From Nepenthes gracilis (lineage: Eukaryota; Streptophyta; Magnoliopsida; Caryophyllales; Nepenthaceae), in contig BSYO01000022.1 of NCBI GenBank assembly GCA_033239525.1, positions 9,443,947-9,507,946 on the forward strand: DNA of 64,000 nucleotides, in the 5' to 3' direction. This document shows positions 35,401 to 46,742 of this stretch, one piece after another. A program made the position numbers and the translations under genes. The notes below the pieces were generated by a model. That model ran no database searches. It was given only the letters and a program-made list of their open reading frames with translations, and was not told the DNA's origin. How positions within the stretch are numbered: the stretch's first letter is position 1; every line of letters begins with the position of its first letter.

Positions 35401-38400
35401 CGAATCTCTACAATCCACTAGATCCCAATTTCCACACCATCCACGTCACTTACAAAAGTTATCAGGCGGAAAAAAGTGTGAATGATAAAGAAAAATGAGG
35501 TGAGAAAATAGTAGTAGTACAAGAGTTGAGGACAAGTTTTCTTAAGTGGAGCAATTAATAAGGACAAAAGTGAGGACTTTTCCACTGAAATGGCTGTCAA
35601 AATATCTTTGCAGAAGTTCTAAACATAGAGAGGAAGACGACTATTTATAAAATATCTCAAAAATTAGTTAAAAAAAATCCGACCATTTGGAAATGCGTGC
35701 TCCGGCGCTTGAACGCGGCTTGGGCGCGCCCAGGGTTGCATTGGGTACACGTCTTAGCGCTCAAGTGCAACTCAAGCATGGAGTGATCGCGGGCTCTCTG
35801 GAGTTTACACCTCAGCCATGCCTTGAGCGCGTGGTCTCTGGAAATGCCACTAGGCAGGCATACACATTGGGAGACGTGCATCGGCGAATAACGAGCGCGA
35901 ACATGATGCCAATCTTCAGAACAAGGATACCTTTACTAACAATCGACAATATACGATTACAGGTTATGTCAATACATAAATATGCCTAACAATCTCCCCA
36001 TTCAGCAATTTTTTGACAAAATCCCACAAAAATAACAATTTAAAATACAAGAAAATTACTTGTTCAAGCACTACCGAGATAAAATCCGTATACATAAAAA
36101 TTTACGCCTAGAATACAAATAACATAATAAACATAAAGTGAAGGAGCTGCGGAAGGGGGCTATAAAAGGGGCCGTTCCTATTCAAACAATGTTAGTACCG
36201 AAGCAAATAAAAACAACAGTAAGGCAAGAAGAATATAAGCGAGATAACACAATAACAATATGGCCAATAAGACATAACAATATTAATATAATGAGTACGA
36301 CACATGATATCAATATAAGTCATAACAAATAATTCTCGCCCTAAATAAATAACACAGAATTCCCTCTAGCAAATAAATCTTCCCCTATCACCAAGATAAG
36401 TCCTCCTAACAACAAATAGAAACCTCCCCCTGAGACAAAATGTGACAGTCAAGACAAGCTCCGCCTCCTAAGATATAACTATTCTCCTTTTTTGTCACGA
36501 ATGACCAATAGAAGGGGATCAATCAGACTCTAAAGAATTACTGGACCCCCAAGTGGAAGATAGACGAGCAAGCTCCTCCTAAGTAGCCAAGCGAGTATAA
36601 AGATGCTGAAAACCAACAATCATGTCCGACCGCAGCTGCGTATGAGAAGTGTACATCTGCACCTGAGAGGAATACAGCCGCTCGAGTCGATTTGCACTCC
36701 AGGAGAGCTGCCTCACAATTATAGAGGAGGAAGAGGTAGACGATAGAGAAGGATTGGATGGGATAAGACAGGAGGGATTAGAATAGAACGAGCCTATACA
36801 AGACGGGCTACCCTCTGTCGAAAAAGAAGGGACCTTAGGAAGTGGCTCATCAAGAGGATCGTCAAAATCCGAGGGGAATCTGTGTGTGGGGTCGGCTTTG
36901 CTTGAAAGTGGGGCGGGTAATGGGTTGACCAAGCTGTACACGGGGAAGATCCGGAAACTGTATGCTTAAACTAATGATTAGGCGTTGGATAAGACAACTT
37001 GGGGAAGGTTGTGATCCTTATTGGATACAAAATGAGTAAACATATGAGAGTACAAGTCGGATGGAAAATCAATGGGCCGCCCACTTAGGAGAGTGTAAAG
37101 AAATAGGGCCTTATTGAGAGGGATGGAGGAGAAGTGAGTGATCGGAAAAATCTTTGTCAGCATAATCCGGCTCACAACCATCCTTCAAGGGGTGAGGAGT
37201 TTTGTTTTGAAAGATCTCCCATTCCGCTTCATGGGGGAACCACGAAGAAAAGAGGGTACTTCATTGCGATGTGGCATAGAATTCCACTGGTAGGGATAGT
37301 CGAGATTGGCAACCCGAGGAATACCGAGAGTACTAGAGATCATGTCCGGGGTAATCCGAAGGCGACTCCCCCTCAAGAAGGTAGAAAAGGAGTGGGTTGT
37401 ATAATCAAAGATATTCAAATAGAACTCTTGAACCCAAAGCTAAGATGGGGCAATCAGGTTGATCAAGATCGGCTTCCAATGGTGGTTTGTGAACAGGGAA
37501 GAAATACACAGGTTGAGGGAAGCAAAATCAACTTCCCATTTGAGGATAAGTTGCCCTTGAGACATACGGGAGTTAAACAATGCCTCAGCTTCAGCATTAA
37601 TAAATCGATTAGAAGCTAAGTTCTCGCTTGCCTGGGGATGCTTGCTAACTGATTTTCTTGCAAGGGACTTTCGCGGAGCAGACATATGCACAACAAAATA
37701 GAGAAAGAGACAGGTGAAGAACACAAACCAAGACAACCTGGAACCTAAAATCGGGGATGGGCTTCACATTGAGCCACCCGAAACCCATGAACCTCTCACC
37801 ACCACAGGTCAAGAGAGGGGCTAAATATTGACAAATTGACACTAGAGGATTGTAGATCGGGAGGTGGTGATCCCAAAAATGTCGGTATAAACCATGGAGA
37901 GATACCCAAAGCCCACGTTTAGGGAAAAATTTGATCTACACAAAAGGGGCATGATTAACTACAAATCTACCCTAAATATGTGCAAAGCTTGAAGAAATCG
38001 AGCAAAATATGTGAAGAAAAGCATGCGTTCATGGTGGGAGAGTGAACTGCGATTAATGGCGTCGTGGAGCTAAGAACAAAGGGGAGAAGAGAGATTTACC
38101 TTGTGCATGCTCAAAATCGACGAGAAGATGAGTGGATGGGGAAGATTTGGAGGTTTGATGAGATGCTTATGGGAGACCGAGTATGTTTTCTGTTATCTAG
38201 CCCAAACATTTTAACAAGATCCTTGGCATACTTAGTTTAGGAAATGAAAATTCCTTGAGAGGGTTGTCTAATATGTAGACCAAGGAAAAACGTAAGCCCT
38301 GCTTATTTAAAACAGATCCTTGAGAAATCTTTTAAAACAAAACTCCTCACCCCTCAGAGGATGGTCGTGAGCCGGATTATGCTGAAAAATATTTTCTGAT

Positions 38401-41400
38401 CACTCACTTCTCCATCCCTCTCGATAAGGCCTTGTTTATTTACACTTTCTTGAGTGGGCGGCCCATTGATCTTCCGTCCCACTTGTGCTCTTATGTACTT
38501 GTTCATTTTGTATCCAAGAAGGATGACAACCTTCTCCATGGTTATCTTATCCAATGCCTAATCATTGGTTTAGGCGTACAATTATCAGATTTTCCCAGTG
38601 TGCAGCTTGGCTGGCCCATTACCTGCACTACTTTCGAGCAAAGCTGATCCCACACACATAGATTCTCGCGGATTCTTGATGATCCTCTTGATGAGTCACT
38701 TCTTGAGGTCCCTTCTTTTTTGTCCGAAGGTGGCCCATCTTGTACAGACCCATCCTATTCTAATCCCTCCTGTCCTGACCCGACCAATTCTTTTCTGTCG
38801 CCTATCTCTTCTTCCTCTATGATTATGGGGCAGCTTTTTCGGATTACTAATTGGTTGGAGTGGCTATATGCCTATCTTCCGCTTGGCAGTCCGGTGATTC
38901 TTCAGAGTCCGATTGATCCCCTTCCTTTGGTCATTCTTGATAAAAAGGGGGAGTAGTTATATCTTAGGAGGCGGAGCTTGTCTTGACTATCTCATTTTGT
39001 CTTAGGGGGAGGTTTTCTATTTCTTGTTAAGAGGCCTTATCTTGGTGATATGAGGGAGATTTATTTGCTAGGGGCAATTTTGTGTCATTTACTTAGGGGG
39101 AGGTTTATTTGTTATGACCTATATTGATATTCTGTGTTGTATCTATTATATTGATATTGTTATGTCTTATTGGCTATATTGTTATTGTGTTATCTTGTTT
39201 ATATTCTTCTTGCCTTACTGCTATTTTTACCTGCTTTGGAACTAACCTTATTTGAACAGGAGCAACCCCTTTTATAGCTCCTTCGCTTTATGTTTATTAT
39301 GTTTGTTGTATTTTCGGGGTAGATTTTTATATATACACAGGTTTTATCTCAACAGTGTCTGAATCCGTGATTCTCTTGTATTTTAATTTGTTATTTTTGT
39401 GGGGTTTTGTTATGAAATTACCTAAGGGGGAGATTATTAGGTATCTTTATATATTGGCATATTCCGTGACCACGTTTGGTTAGTTGTTGGCGAAGGTATC
39501 CTTGTTCTAAAGATCGGCATCATATTCACGCTCGTTATTCATCAATGCGCATCTTCCAGTATCCATGCCTATCTAGCGCTTGACCCGTATTCGAGTGCCA
39601 TTTCTAGAGAGCACGTGCTTGAGACACGCTTGAGGTGCCAATTCCAGAGAGCTTTTGCTCACTGCATGTTCAAGCTATGCTCGAGCGCTAAAGTGCATAC
39701 CTAGTGCAACCTTGGGCGTGCTTGCCGCGCACTGGAGCTGCATTCGTGCGTCGGGGCGTGCATTTATAAACAATCGGATTTTTTTTAACTAGTTTTTTAG
39801 TTATTTTATAAATAGCCGCCTTCCTTTCTCTTTTTAAAACTTCTGTAGAGATATTTTGACGGTCGTTTTAGCTGAAAAAGTCCTCACTTTTGTCCTTATA
39901 AATTGCTCCATTTCACCTCAATTTTTTTTATTATTCACACTTTTTCCCACCTGATAACATTCGTAAACGATGTGGGTGCCATGGAAATTGGGATTCAATG
40001 GTATGCGGAAGTTTGACGGCTCGTGAAAGAAGATGGACAAGTAGACCGGAAGACGTTCGGTTTTATTAATGCGGGTAAATCCAAGAAGTTTCTTGATAGG
40101 GGTCATAAGATGGGAATAAATCAGTTAAGTGTAGTGCATTTGTATCATTCGATTTGTAAGTTGACTTCTTAGTGCATTCTTTCTTCACTGTAGAAGCTTG
40201 GAGGGTTTTACTTGATAACCTTGGTTGTCGAGGCTTTTATTCGTCACCAAAATTGTGTTTTGAGTATTGATCCTTGTTGTGTTTACATCTAATGTCTTTT
40301 ATCGTTTGATTCATTTAGATTTGAATATACTTTACATGTATTGGATATTTGTATTTTCTTTCATTCCACAATTTGAAAAGAGGGTTGAAACAAGTTGTGT
40401 CTTGGGACTAACAGTCCATTTCACCCTCCTTGTGGATTCTATAAGGGTTGAAGATATTATATCTAGATTCATTTATCTTCTTTCAATAAAGGATATAGGA
40501 AGTTCTCTTGGATTTCTCAATCTAAGCAAGAGACAATATACCTTGATATTATGATCGGTTTTTGATTCAAAGGATCGTCCCATTTCAATTAAAAAATATC
40601 CTTTTTAGGAAGAAAACGAGGCATCCTAGGTAATTTCAGTATTATGGTTATTCACTGTCTACATATGGCATTTTTTCTTAGGTGTTCATTTGTATTGGCT
40701 TTTAGTTTAATTATTGAGAGGGCATGGTTATTGGCAAGAATTCATTAAATTCATTATTTGGGCTCATGATAAATTAAATTTTGCTCATGCTACACAATCT
40801 AAAACCTTGCGCATAATACAAGGATGTGAAAAGGAAGCTCTGTCTACGAAATTCTCACTATATGTAGAGTTTGAGGAAGGTTTAGACTATATTTGGATTT
40901 ATTGAACGTGGTCTTACTTTGCATCATAGAAAAAAAATCTGTAGAAACAGCTTGAACTTTTAACTACTAGGTCGAATGATGATAAATCTACCATTGTATT
41001 AAGGCTTCTTTCCTGCTGTCACAGTCTCTTGAAGGCCCTTTGCCTTTTTTAATGAAAAATAGCAAAATTGTATCCTCTTCTGTATGCATAGAGGCTGGAA
41101 AGGAGAGATGGTCAAAGCCAAAACGAATTTCATAACAAGATAAAAACGCAAAGAAGATCGATGATGGAAACAACATAGAAAATCCTCAAACTGCTTCTCT
41201 GAGTATCGAGCTTCATTTTTCTTGTCGCCTTTTCTGTTCTGTTCTTTCGCCTATGCATGCACGGCATTCTTCATGCCCATTAATACGAAAGCTTTTCATC
41301 AACCTATCTACTTTTAACAGGCTTGGAAGGGTCGCAAACAGGGATGAATGTTGCAAAAGTAGAGCAGCATGAAGCGACCATGGAAGATGCGGAACGAGGG

Positions 41401-41406
41401 ATCTAG
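28820..41406 (+). CDS. WD40-repeat protein, PAK1IP1/Mak11-like, three exons (28820-29467, 31602-31899, 41321-41406)
   Basis: Joined exons give 343 aa, close to the family's usual ~345 aa in plants. The protein opens [19 protein letters not shown], typical of plant p21-activated-kinase-interacting-protein-1-like proteins. WD repeats end at KLYDL (61-65), YIYD (108-111), KAWD (230-233) and RVWDI (282-286), with GGEDRG and SASSDG turns before the last two; the C-terminus is short and charged ([15 protein letters not shown]). In yeast and animals Mak11/PAK1IP1 is a nucleolar WD protein needed for 60S ribosome assembly and binds PAK-type kinases; the same role is inferred here. Introns are GT...AG: 29468-31601 (phase 0) and 31900-41320 (phase 1). 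The second intron holds an 8.2-kb retroelement, yet all three exons are open and in phase. Exon 3 is short and inferred from splice site, phase and stop. Confidence 0.85.
29468..31601 (+). other. Intron 1 of WD40 gene
   Basis: 2.1 kb, AT-rich, starts GTCAGT and ends TTTTTAACAG. No mobile element recognised; a poly-T run at 30328-30343. Confidence 0.85.
31602..31899 (+). CDS. Exon 2 of WD40 gene
   Basis: 298 bases between TTTAACAG and GTGAGT, encoding residues 217-315: [20 protein letters not shown] through [13 protein letters not shown] plus one base of the next codon. Carries two WD repeats. Confidence 0.9.
32193..32385 (+). repeat. Truncated 5' LTR of SIRE-like element
   Basis: Matches the start of the LTR at 39435 (TATTGACATATTC, GTTGTTGGCGAAGGTATCC, AAGATCGGCAT, ATATTCACGCTCG) for about 190 bases, then drops into gag-like sequence; the rest of the LTR, the PBS and most of gag are deleted. 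Confidence 0.8.
32700..33035 (+). pseudogene. Gag zinc knuckle and protease of SIRE-like element
   Basis: About 32728-32770 encodes [14 protein letters not shown], a perfect C-x2-C-x4-H-x4-C zinc knuckle. 32962-33025 encodes [17 protein letters not shown], the copia protease active site (WYLDSG-S-HM-G). Stops between the two show the frame is broken. Confidence 0.8.
33036..34376 (+). pseudogene. Integrase of SIRE-like element
   Basis: 33100-33390: [20 protein letters not shown] and [20 protein letters not shown], the region before integrase. 33432-33692: [59 protein letters not shown] with the catalytic D residues of 'HMD' and 'IADDYS'. 33870-34376: [58 protein letters not shown], then a long acidic linker. 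Frame breaks at about 33690 and 33870. Confidence 0.85.
34456..34964 (+). pseudogene. Reverse transcriptase N-terminal half of SIRE-like element
   Basis: In broken frames: [20 protein letters not shown], then [22 protein letters not shown], and 34801-34960 [50 protein letters not shown]. The wording is typical of SIRE-type copia RT. It stops before the YVDD catalytic box, exactly where a 35-base LTR end and the inverted LTR begin. Confidence 0.85.
35000..35991 (-). repeat. Inverted internal LTR of SIRE-like element
   Basis: On the minus strand it begins TGTTAGGCATATTTATGTAT after the purine run TGGGGAGAT and ends GTGTCTTGGGACTATTA, matching 39435-40413 in reverse throughout, including the ATTTGTGTGCTCGAGC-type U3 and the CCTTGATAACCAAG region. 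About 992 bp. Its outer end abuts a plus-strand LTR end, forming a palindrome GGGACTAATAGTCCC. Confidence 0.85.
35000..37206 (-). repeat. Left arm of a 2.1-2.2 kb inverted repeat
   Basis: Covers the inverted LTR and the C-terminal part of the extra ORF. It pairs with 38345-40413 over its whole length (for example GTTTTGAGGGGTGAGGAGTTTT-like sequence at 37190-37206 against AAAACTCCTCACCCCTCAGAGG at 38338-38360). The spacer of about 1.1 kb is unpaired. Confidence 0.85.
36579..37842 (-). pseudogene. Extra ORF of SIRE-like element, plant transposon protein domain-like
   Basis: Minus-strand pieces in order: 37736-37440 [40 protein letters not shown]; 37430-37185 [40 protein letters not shown]; 37181-36978 [40 protein letters not shown]; 36941-36579 a Ser/Pro-rich tail ending in a helix. 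The FY-N...F-RG...ITPDMIS-LGIPR pattern is that of the 'putative plant transposon protein' domain seen in extra ORFs of plant retroelements. It sits downstream of pol, in sense with its own LTR, where SIRE elements carry an extra ORF. Frame breaks near 37435, 37183 and 36970. Function unknown. Confidence 0.6.
38130..38315 (-). pseudogene. RT C-terminal segment of SIRE-like element, inverted
   Basis: Minus strand: [20 protein letters not shown], then a stop, then [15 protein letters not shown]. This is the copia RT segment that normally follows the YVDD box by about 60 residues, so it complements the RT half that ends at 34964 on the other strand. The piece containing YVDD and the following RNase H is missing. 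Confidence 0.8.
38345..38956 (+). pseudogene. Second copy of the extra ORF C-terminal part, forward orientation
   Basis: Reverse-complement twin of 36590-37200: MVVSRIMLK start at 38360, [20 protein letters not shown] and [14 protein letters not shown] at 38432 onward, then [20 protein letters not shown] and [20 protein letters not shown], ending GGGGAGTAG at 38956. Frames shift several times. Confidence 0.65.
38345..40413 (+). repeat. Right arm of the 2.1-2.2 kb inverted repeat
   Basis: Forward copy of the ORF end plus LTR. Between ORF and LTR it has several AGGGGGAGG purine runs (38948, 39005, 39104, 39425), the last being the likely polypurine tract. Confidence 0.85.
39435..40423 (+). repeat. 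3' LTR of SIRE-like element
   Basis: Begins TATTAGGTATC (expected TGTTAGG) directly after AAGGGGGAGAT and ends GGACTAACAGTCCATTTCA before CCCTC. About 989 bp. A near-terminal hairpin GGACT-AAC-AGTCC sits 10 bases from the end. Confidence 0.75.
40429..41320 (+). other. Remainder of intron 2 of WD40 gene
   Basis: After the right CCCTC the host intron appears to resume and ends TACTTTTAACAG. A 63-aa frame at 40714-40905 ([20 protein letters not shown]) is not recognised and is not needed by the gene model. Confidence 0.6.
41321..41406 (+). CDS. Exon 3 of WD40 gene (C-terminus)
   Basis: After TTTTAACAG, the one carried base plus 86 bases give [20 protein letters not shown] then MEDAERGI and a TAG at 41404-41406. 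Phase fits exon 2, and an acidic short tail is normal for the family. It is supported by splice site, phase and stop, not by a domain. Confidence 0.7.
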
Positions 41407-44400
41407 GCGATTGACATGGATAATTTTTGAGTCTTTATCATATGTACATTTACAATTTTGCTGTGCTGATTTTTTTTTTTTTGGAGACAATTATGTGGGG
41501 ATTTTGGTTCTAATTTCAGTTTTGTATTTACCCAACTTTTGATATTTGAAAGATGTTGTCTATGCATATTGATGATTATTTCACAAGGAGAGGAGTTCTT
41601 AATGTATCCCCAATATTAACACCTATTAACACACCACTAGAGCTTTTAATTTTGGTAAGTCCTTGGCTTCAACATTACTTAGCTCTCTAGGATATTTTAT
41701 CCATCCTAAACTATAGATAGTTAAGATTCATCATCTGGAACATATTTTATAAAATATTTCCTTTAAGAACATTTTGACACTACCCATGTCCTTTTTATTC
41801 AGAAATATTCTGAAGTAAAATATATCTTTCCTCTATTTTCTGTAGTTCTATCTATGATCCTATAGTTTCCTAGAATAACCTAGACGTTATCTGTCATACA
41901 TACATCCTTGCACAACTAAGATGCATAATATAGTCATTTTCTGTTCACGTGGTAAATCTACATGATACATAATCTTCATACTCTTTGATCATCCATAGTA
42001 CTTGGCTTGAAATCTACCCCACAGTATGATTCTTTATTGAGCCAAATATCACCATTTACAATTATATATACATAGTATTCGAATGATAATATATTATATC
42101 AAGGTAACAAAATTAGGCAGTTAATCGTATATAATCACATAAGATTTATAGGCAGACCCATTATAAGAAAAAACTGATTTAGAGATTCCGTGGATCAAAA
42201 CCAAAATAATACCTAATCAGGCCAATTTTATTTATGTAGTGTATAGATGAAGTAATTTATTTGATAGCAATAATGCTTTTTATTTAGAAGCATGGGTGGG
42301 ATCATAGCCAAGTCATGTTGGTTTTGGCCTGCCATCGAAAACTGAGTCCAAGTGAGGGGAACAACTAAGAAAAACAAAGCAAGCAAATTATTATGAATAA
42401 ATACATCATATTTTATTTTATTGATTAAATGTTTGATACTACAACTTATAAAAAAAAATTAAAAAATACAATTAATATTGACTTATTTCTTAATGACCTG
42501 TTTGGTAAGATGAAATAGAAATTATATTCCTATTTTATTTTCAATAAAATTACTAATTTACTCTTTAATTATTTTAATAGTGGAAATAATAATTATAAAA
42601 TAAATTATTATTTTTCAAAATAATGAATAAAAGAACTAGATCCCACTTGATATATATTTTTTTTTACTAGTATTAATGAATAACTATTATAACATATTTT
42701 TTCTATTTATCCTTATCTAAATTAGACTTAATTAAAATTCAATTCAGATCAAACACAGGTCAGATTTAGATAAAATTTTGAGGCTGCTTAGTTGGGCCAT
42801 GCATAGCATATTCATAATATAAATTGCATTGGCTCAAGTTGAGACATAGATATCTTTTTATATTAAATAGTTTTCTTTAAAAATTTATAGAATTATAAAA
42901 AATAATTAAAAATATAAAATATTTTTAAAATTATAATATATAGACTACAATAAAATCAAAGTATATATTTAAAAATCTTTGTATAAAAATTAATAAGTAT
43001 TCAAAAATATAATTTATTAAAATAAATTTTTATATTTAATATTTATTTAAAATAAATAATATATTTACAAAAAAATATAATTCGAGTTTGATTAACCCAA
43101 GTGGATTACTTTTATCCATGATCGAACCCTACTACAAAAAATAATTAGACCTAATTTTTTTGTTATATCCCTATATAATGTTAATATATTAACCAAATTT
43201 TATAAAATTTTAGGTCGATAAGATCAAGCTGATTAGGCGACTCAATTTGATTAAATCTATCCAAACCTTCTAATACATATTAAAATATTATTTTTTTAGA
43301 TAGGGACAAAAGAGTCATCTTATACTAATTTCTTCATTAATTCTTGTATTGTTAATATATATTAAATACTAAAAAATTAATTTTTAATTTAACTTTATCT
43401 ATCTAAGTGACTAACCAAATAAGAAAATATTAATTTTAAACTCTGTTACTTTCTTATTTTATCATCCGATAATGTTTTTTTATTCCTATATTATTTTATT
43501 CTGACAACTAAATATAGTATAAGTTTCACTTGTACTCTTGCTTACACCACTGCTAGTTTTGGATTCTTTTTTTTTTTTACTGTTGCTCAAAATAATAAAA
43601 TTTCTAACACGACCTTCTGTATCTAGCCAATTCTTTAATATGGTGCACAATTCTATTATTCTCAATGGGATTATACTTTTTTCAACTATAACCCTTCCCA
43701 GGCGCAAAAGGCAGATTCAGATAATATTGTACTTACTGGTGAGACTAAAAGATTCTGCACTATTAATGCGAGTATTAGGAATATCCACTCATTAGCTTTC
43801 AATCCTTTCAAAACTTAAAACTGTCATTGACTATTTTTAAAGTTAGAAATACGGTCAGATTATAAGTAATAAATAAATTCAATTTGTTTTAAAATTTTAC
43901 TAGTTGGCTATGACATCGCATTAAAGAATACAAATCTTATTTGCTGGGATCACCTACATTGCTGTTGCTTTTATTGCTGGATTAGACTGTTTCGATACTA
44001 ACTTGTATATTGTATTCATATTATGACAAACTTGTACCTTTACTTCTTCTACATTATTGGTCATACTTATGTTGGTGTATAATTCTTTAAGATAAGTGAA
44101 CAGTCCACATATTTTACATAGGATCCACAATGGTAGCACAACATGTTAATATTGAAGGATTCTATTAATATTTTAAAATTTTAAAAAATATATTTAAATA
44201 TAATATTGTAGAATATTTTATATTTAATACATTTAAATATTTATTTTTTAAATATAATATTAGTGATATTACTATGAATATGACTGATACCAATATTAAT
44301 ATCTTTATCCATATCCACGACTAACCCTCTCCACCATACCACAACTGCAACCCCACTATCCGTACACAAACTACAAATACAGCCAACTACTCCCACCACC

Positions 44401-45479
44401 ACTGCTGTCCCACCACCACTGCGCCGCAGATTCAGCCACTAACCAGCTGCCTCTATCATTACTACTATCACCTCCAGCGCTCCCTCACGCCATATCAATA
44501 TTTTCCTCAACCGAACATGAGAAATAGAAAAGGATTACTACTTTCATTTTAAAATTATATGTCAAATCTAACATTCATTGTTGTGATACTTTGAGGTATC
44601 ACATCATAGACTGTTTACGGTAAGCATTCTTCCAAAAATATACATATCAATCTATTAAGATATAGAATAAATATCAAATGATCATAAATTACAATATAGA
44701 TTTTGTAAGCTTTATATTCCTCATTGTCGTAATATTTTTATACATTATCTTCTATCTAATCATAGAATCAATTACAGAGTAAAGCAACAAGTGACACGAA
44801 TATTTAACATAACAAGGAAAGGCTGACAGTGGATGTTCACAGAGAAATGACTCCTCACCAATCAACTTCTATTCTATTAAGATTGATCCAATGATATCTA
44901 TATCTGATCATCCTCAAGTACTTCTACAGTGCATCTACATCCAGTCCCATCATCAGATTTCTTAATTAATATGAATCAAATTTTAATAATTCATTTTAAT
45001 AAAAATTTCTATAGTCGTTTATCGCAATGACCATAATAGATGTTATAAAATTCTATGTTATGAAATTTCTTTACTTCATTTTGACTGTGAAACTTGTAGG
45101 AATAGTTTAATGTAGATTTCAAGGCATGCAAAGTACATCATTAAGATTTTGGACATGCTAGAGTATTATATATAAAAATTAAAGCATATGAGTACATTTA
45201 AATATGATTTCAGATTATGCATGAGTTTTGGTACATAACTAATTTGAAAAATACAATATATGTGGATTAATAACATAAATTTTATCAAAATTATAGAAAA
45301 TTAGAGTATATGTATATAATGTATAAATACTTTATATACAAAATTATAGAATGTATGTATAAGGTTTGAGTTTTTGATTAATGATAATATTGAATGATTA
45401 AGTTAATGTAAGTAAAATTGAGCTCAAAGAAAATGAAAAATTAGATTAAAAAATTAAAATTAGACAGGTTGATTCCTAA
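41407..45479. other. 3' end of WD40 gene and AT-rich intergenic DNA
   Basis: The first few hundred bases are the likely 3' UTR. Beyond that no gene is seen. 42490-42720 and 43470-43520 carry inverted relatives of a GGTAAGATGAAATAG/GGAATAAAA-type end, suggestive of a non-autonomous DNA element, but not firm. 44320-44480 is a C-rich ACCACCACTGC-type low-complexity patch. Confidence 0.5.
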
Positions 45480-45790
45480 TGGGCACCTAATTGACGCATG
45501 AGTACTTGATTGGTAGATTGCTTGTACTTACTACACGCCTAAATGACGTTCGAGCGGTCATTGGCAGTAACTTTGTACTTGAGGCATGCTCGAGCCGTGC
45601 TTGAACCCATAGCTTAACGCCAGACGTGCACTTGATTCTATGCTCGAGCACATTGCTGTGTAAATACAATACTTGAGCCATTTTCTATCTTTTTTTAGAG
45701 CTTTTTGAGGCTAGAGGGAGTAGTAGCCGAGGAGAAGAGAGGAAGGAAGAGAGAGAAAGCTAAAGAACTCAAAATTTAATTGATTCAAAT
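45480..45790. repeat. LTR-like remnant with CTCGAGC motifs (weak)
   Basis: GGCATGCTCGAGCCGTGCTTG, ATGCTCGAGCAC and TGCACTTGATT words recall the U3 of the SIRE-like LTR (for example TATGCTCGAGCGCTAAAGTGC at 39675). No edges or target duplication could be placed. Confidence 0.3.
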
Positions 45791-46742
45791 GAGAATTTGG
45801 GTAAACCGAAATAAAGGCAAGTGTACTGTAAATTTTTTTTTCATTTGTTACTATTCTTTGTCAAATTTTTTAAGCATTCTTATTCTAATATTTATCTAAA
45901 TTATAATTTTAAAGTTAATATGTTTATATTGAGTATGCATGTGAGTTTCATTAATTTTTCTACAAAATATATATGAATTTCATATCCAATTACATGTGTA
46001 CTGCTAGCATAAATGAAATTCTGCACTGTGTTTATTTGTCTATCTGAAATTATAGATTTAATATGTTTTAAATTCATGCATAATGATCTACATGTTTTAA
46101 ATTGTTGAGTATGAGTCCCAATCATGCTAGAAATGTATATAAATTGCTCTATAGATTCTAAAAATCAGTATGAAAACCTTGCATGTACTGAATTGGTACA
46201 CAATGTTGAGTTTTGATGCACTAATATGTTAATTTAACATTCTATGATATTCAAAGCTACATAACTAAATTCTATATAAATTATAAGTAATGGAAGTGCT
46301 GGAATTTCACTTAAGGGCCTTGTAAAAATTGCATGTTTGCTAAAGTTTCTAAATTTCTACATTTTATGTTGAATTTTTTGTACTATAAGCCAAATTAGTA
46401 TGTATTAAAAAGTCATCATAGTTTAAATTAAACAGAATGCTTATGTTCTACAGGATATGAAATTACAAAAATTTGAAAGAAAACTCTATAATTAAATTAA
46501 GAAGAAATATGATCATTTTCTCCAAAAATGAGAAAATTATAAATTAAGAAGAAAAGTGTAAAATTTTTATAAGAAATTATATTAGATCATGAATATAATT
46601 TAGTAGGTAGTATATTATAATATGCCTTATTATATTATATTGATATATTGATATCCGAACTTATATAATCGCGGGTTAAGAAGTGGCATTTGAGCCCGTC
46701 TATAAGGTTATATATAGACGGCTTACCTTCGGGTTTTGAATA
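45791..46742. other. AT-rich intergenic DNA, nothing recognised
   Basis: No supported coding, RNA or repeat feature. Confidence 0.5.

Larger units (their letters stand above)
32193..40423 (+). mobile_element. Composite SIRE-like copia insertion with internal inverted repeat
   Basis: An 8.2-kb insertion in intron 2, flanked by CCCTC at 32188-32192 and 40424-40428, starting TGTTGGGC and ending ATTTCA. Order: truncated 5' LTR (32193-32385, +), gag tail, protease, integrase and RT N-terminal half (+), a 35-base LTR end (+, 34965-34999), an inverted LTR (35000-35991, -), the downstream extra ORF (-), RT C-terminal part (-), then a second copy of the ORF end (+) and the 3' LTR (39435-40423, +). 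Motifs match the SIRE/Maximus group. A single pair of flanking repeats implies one insertion event, so rearrangement happened during reverse transcription or later inside the element. Confidence 0.75.

Noticed and set aside
42490..43515. About 1-kb DNA transposon with similar inverted ends
   Set aside because: End similarity is in AT-rich words only and no clear target duplication was found.
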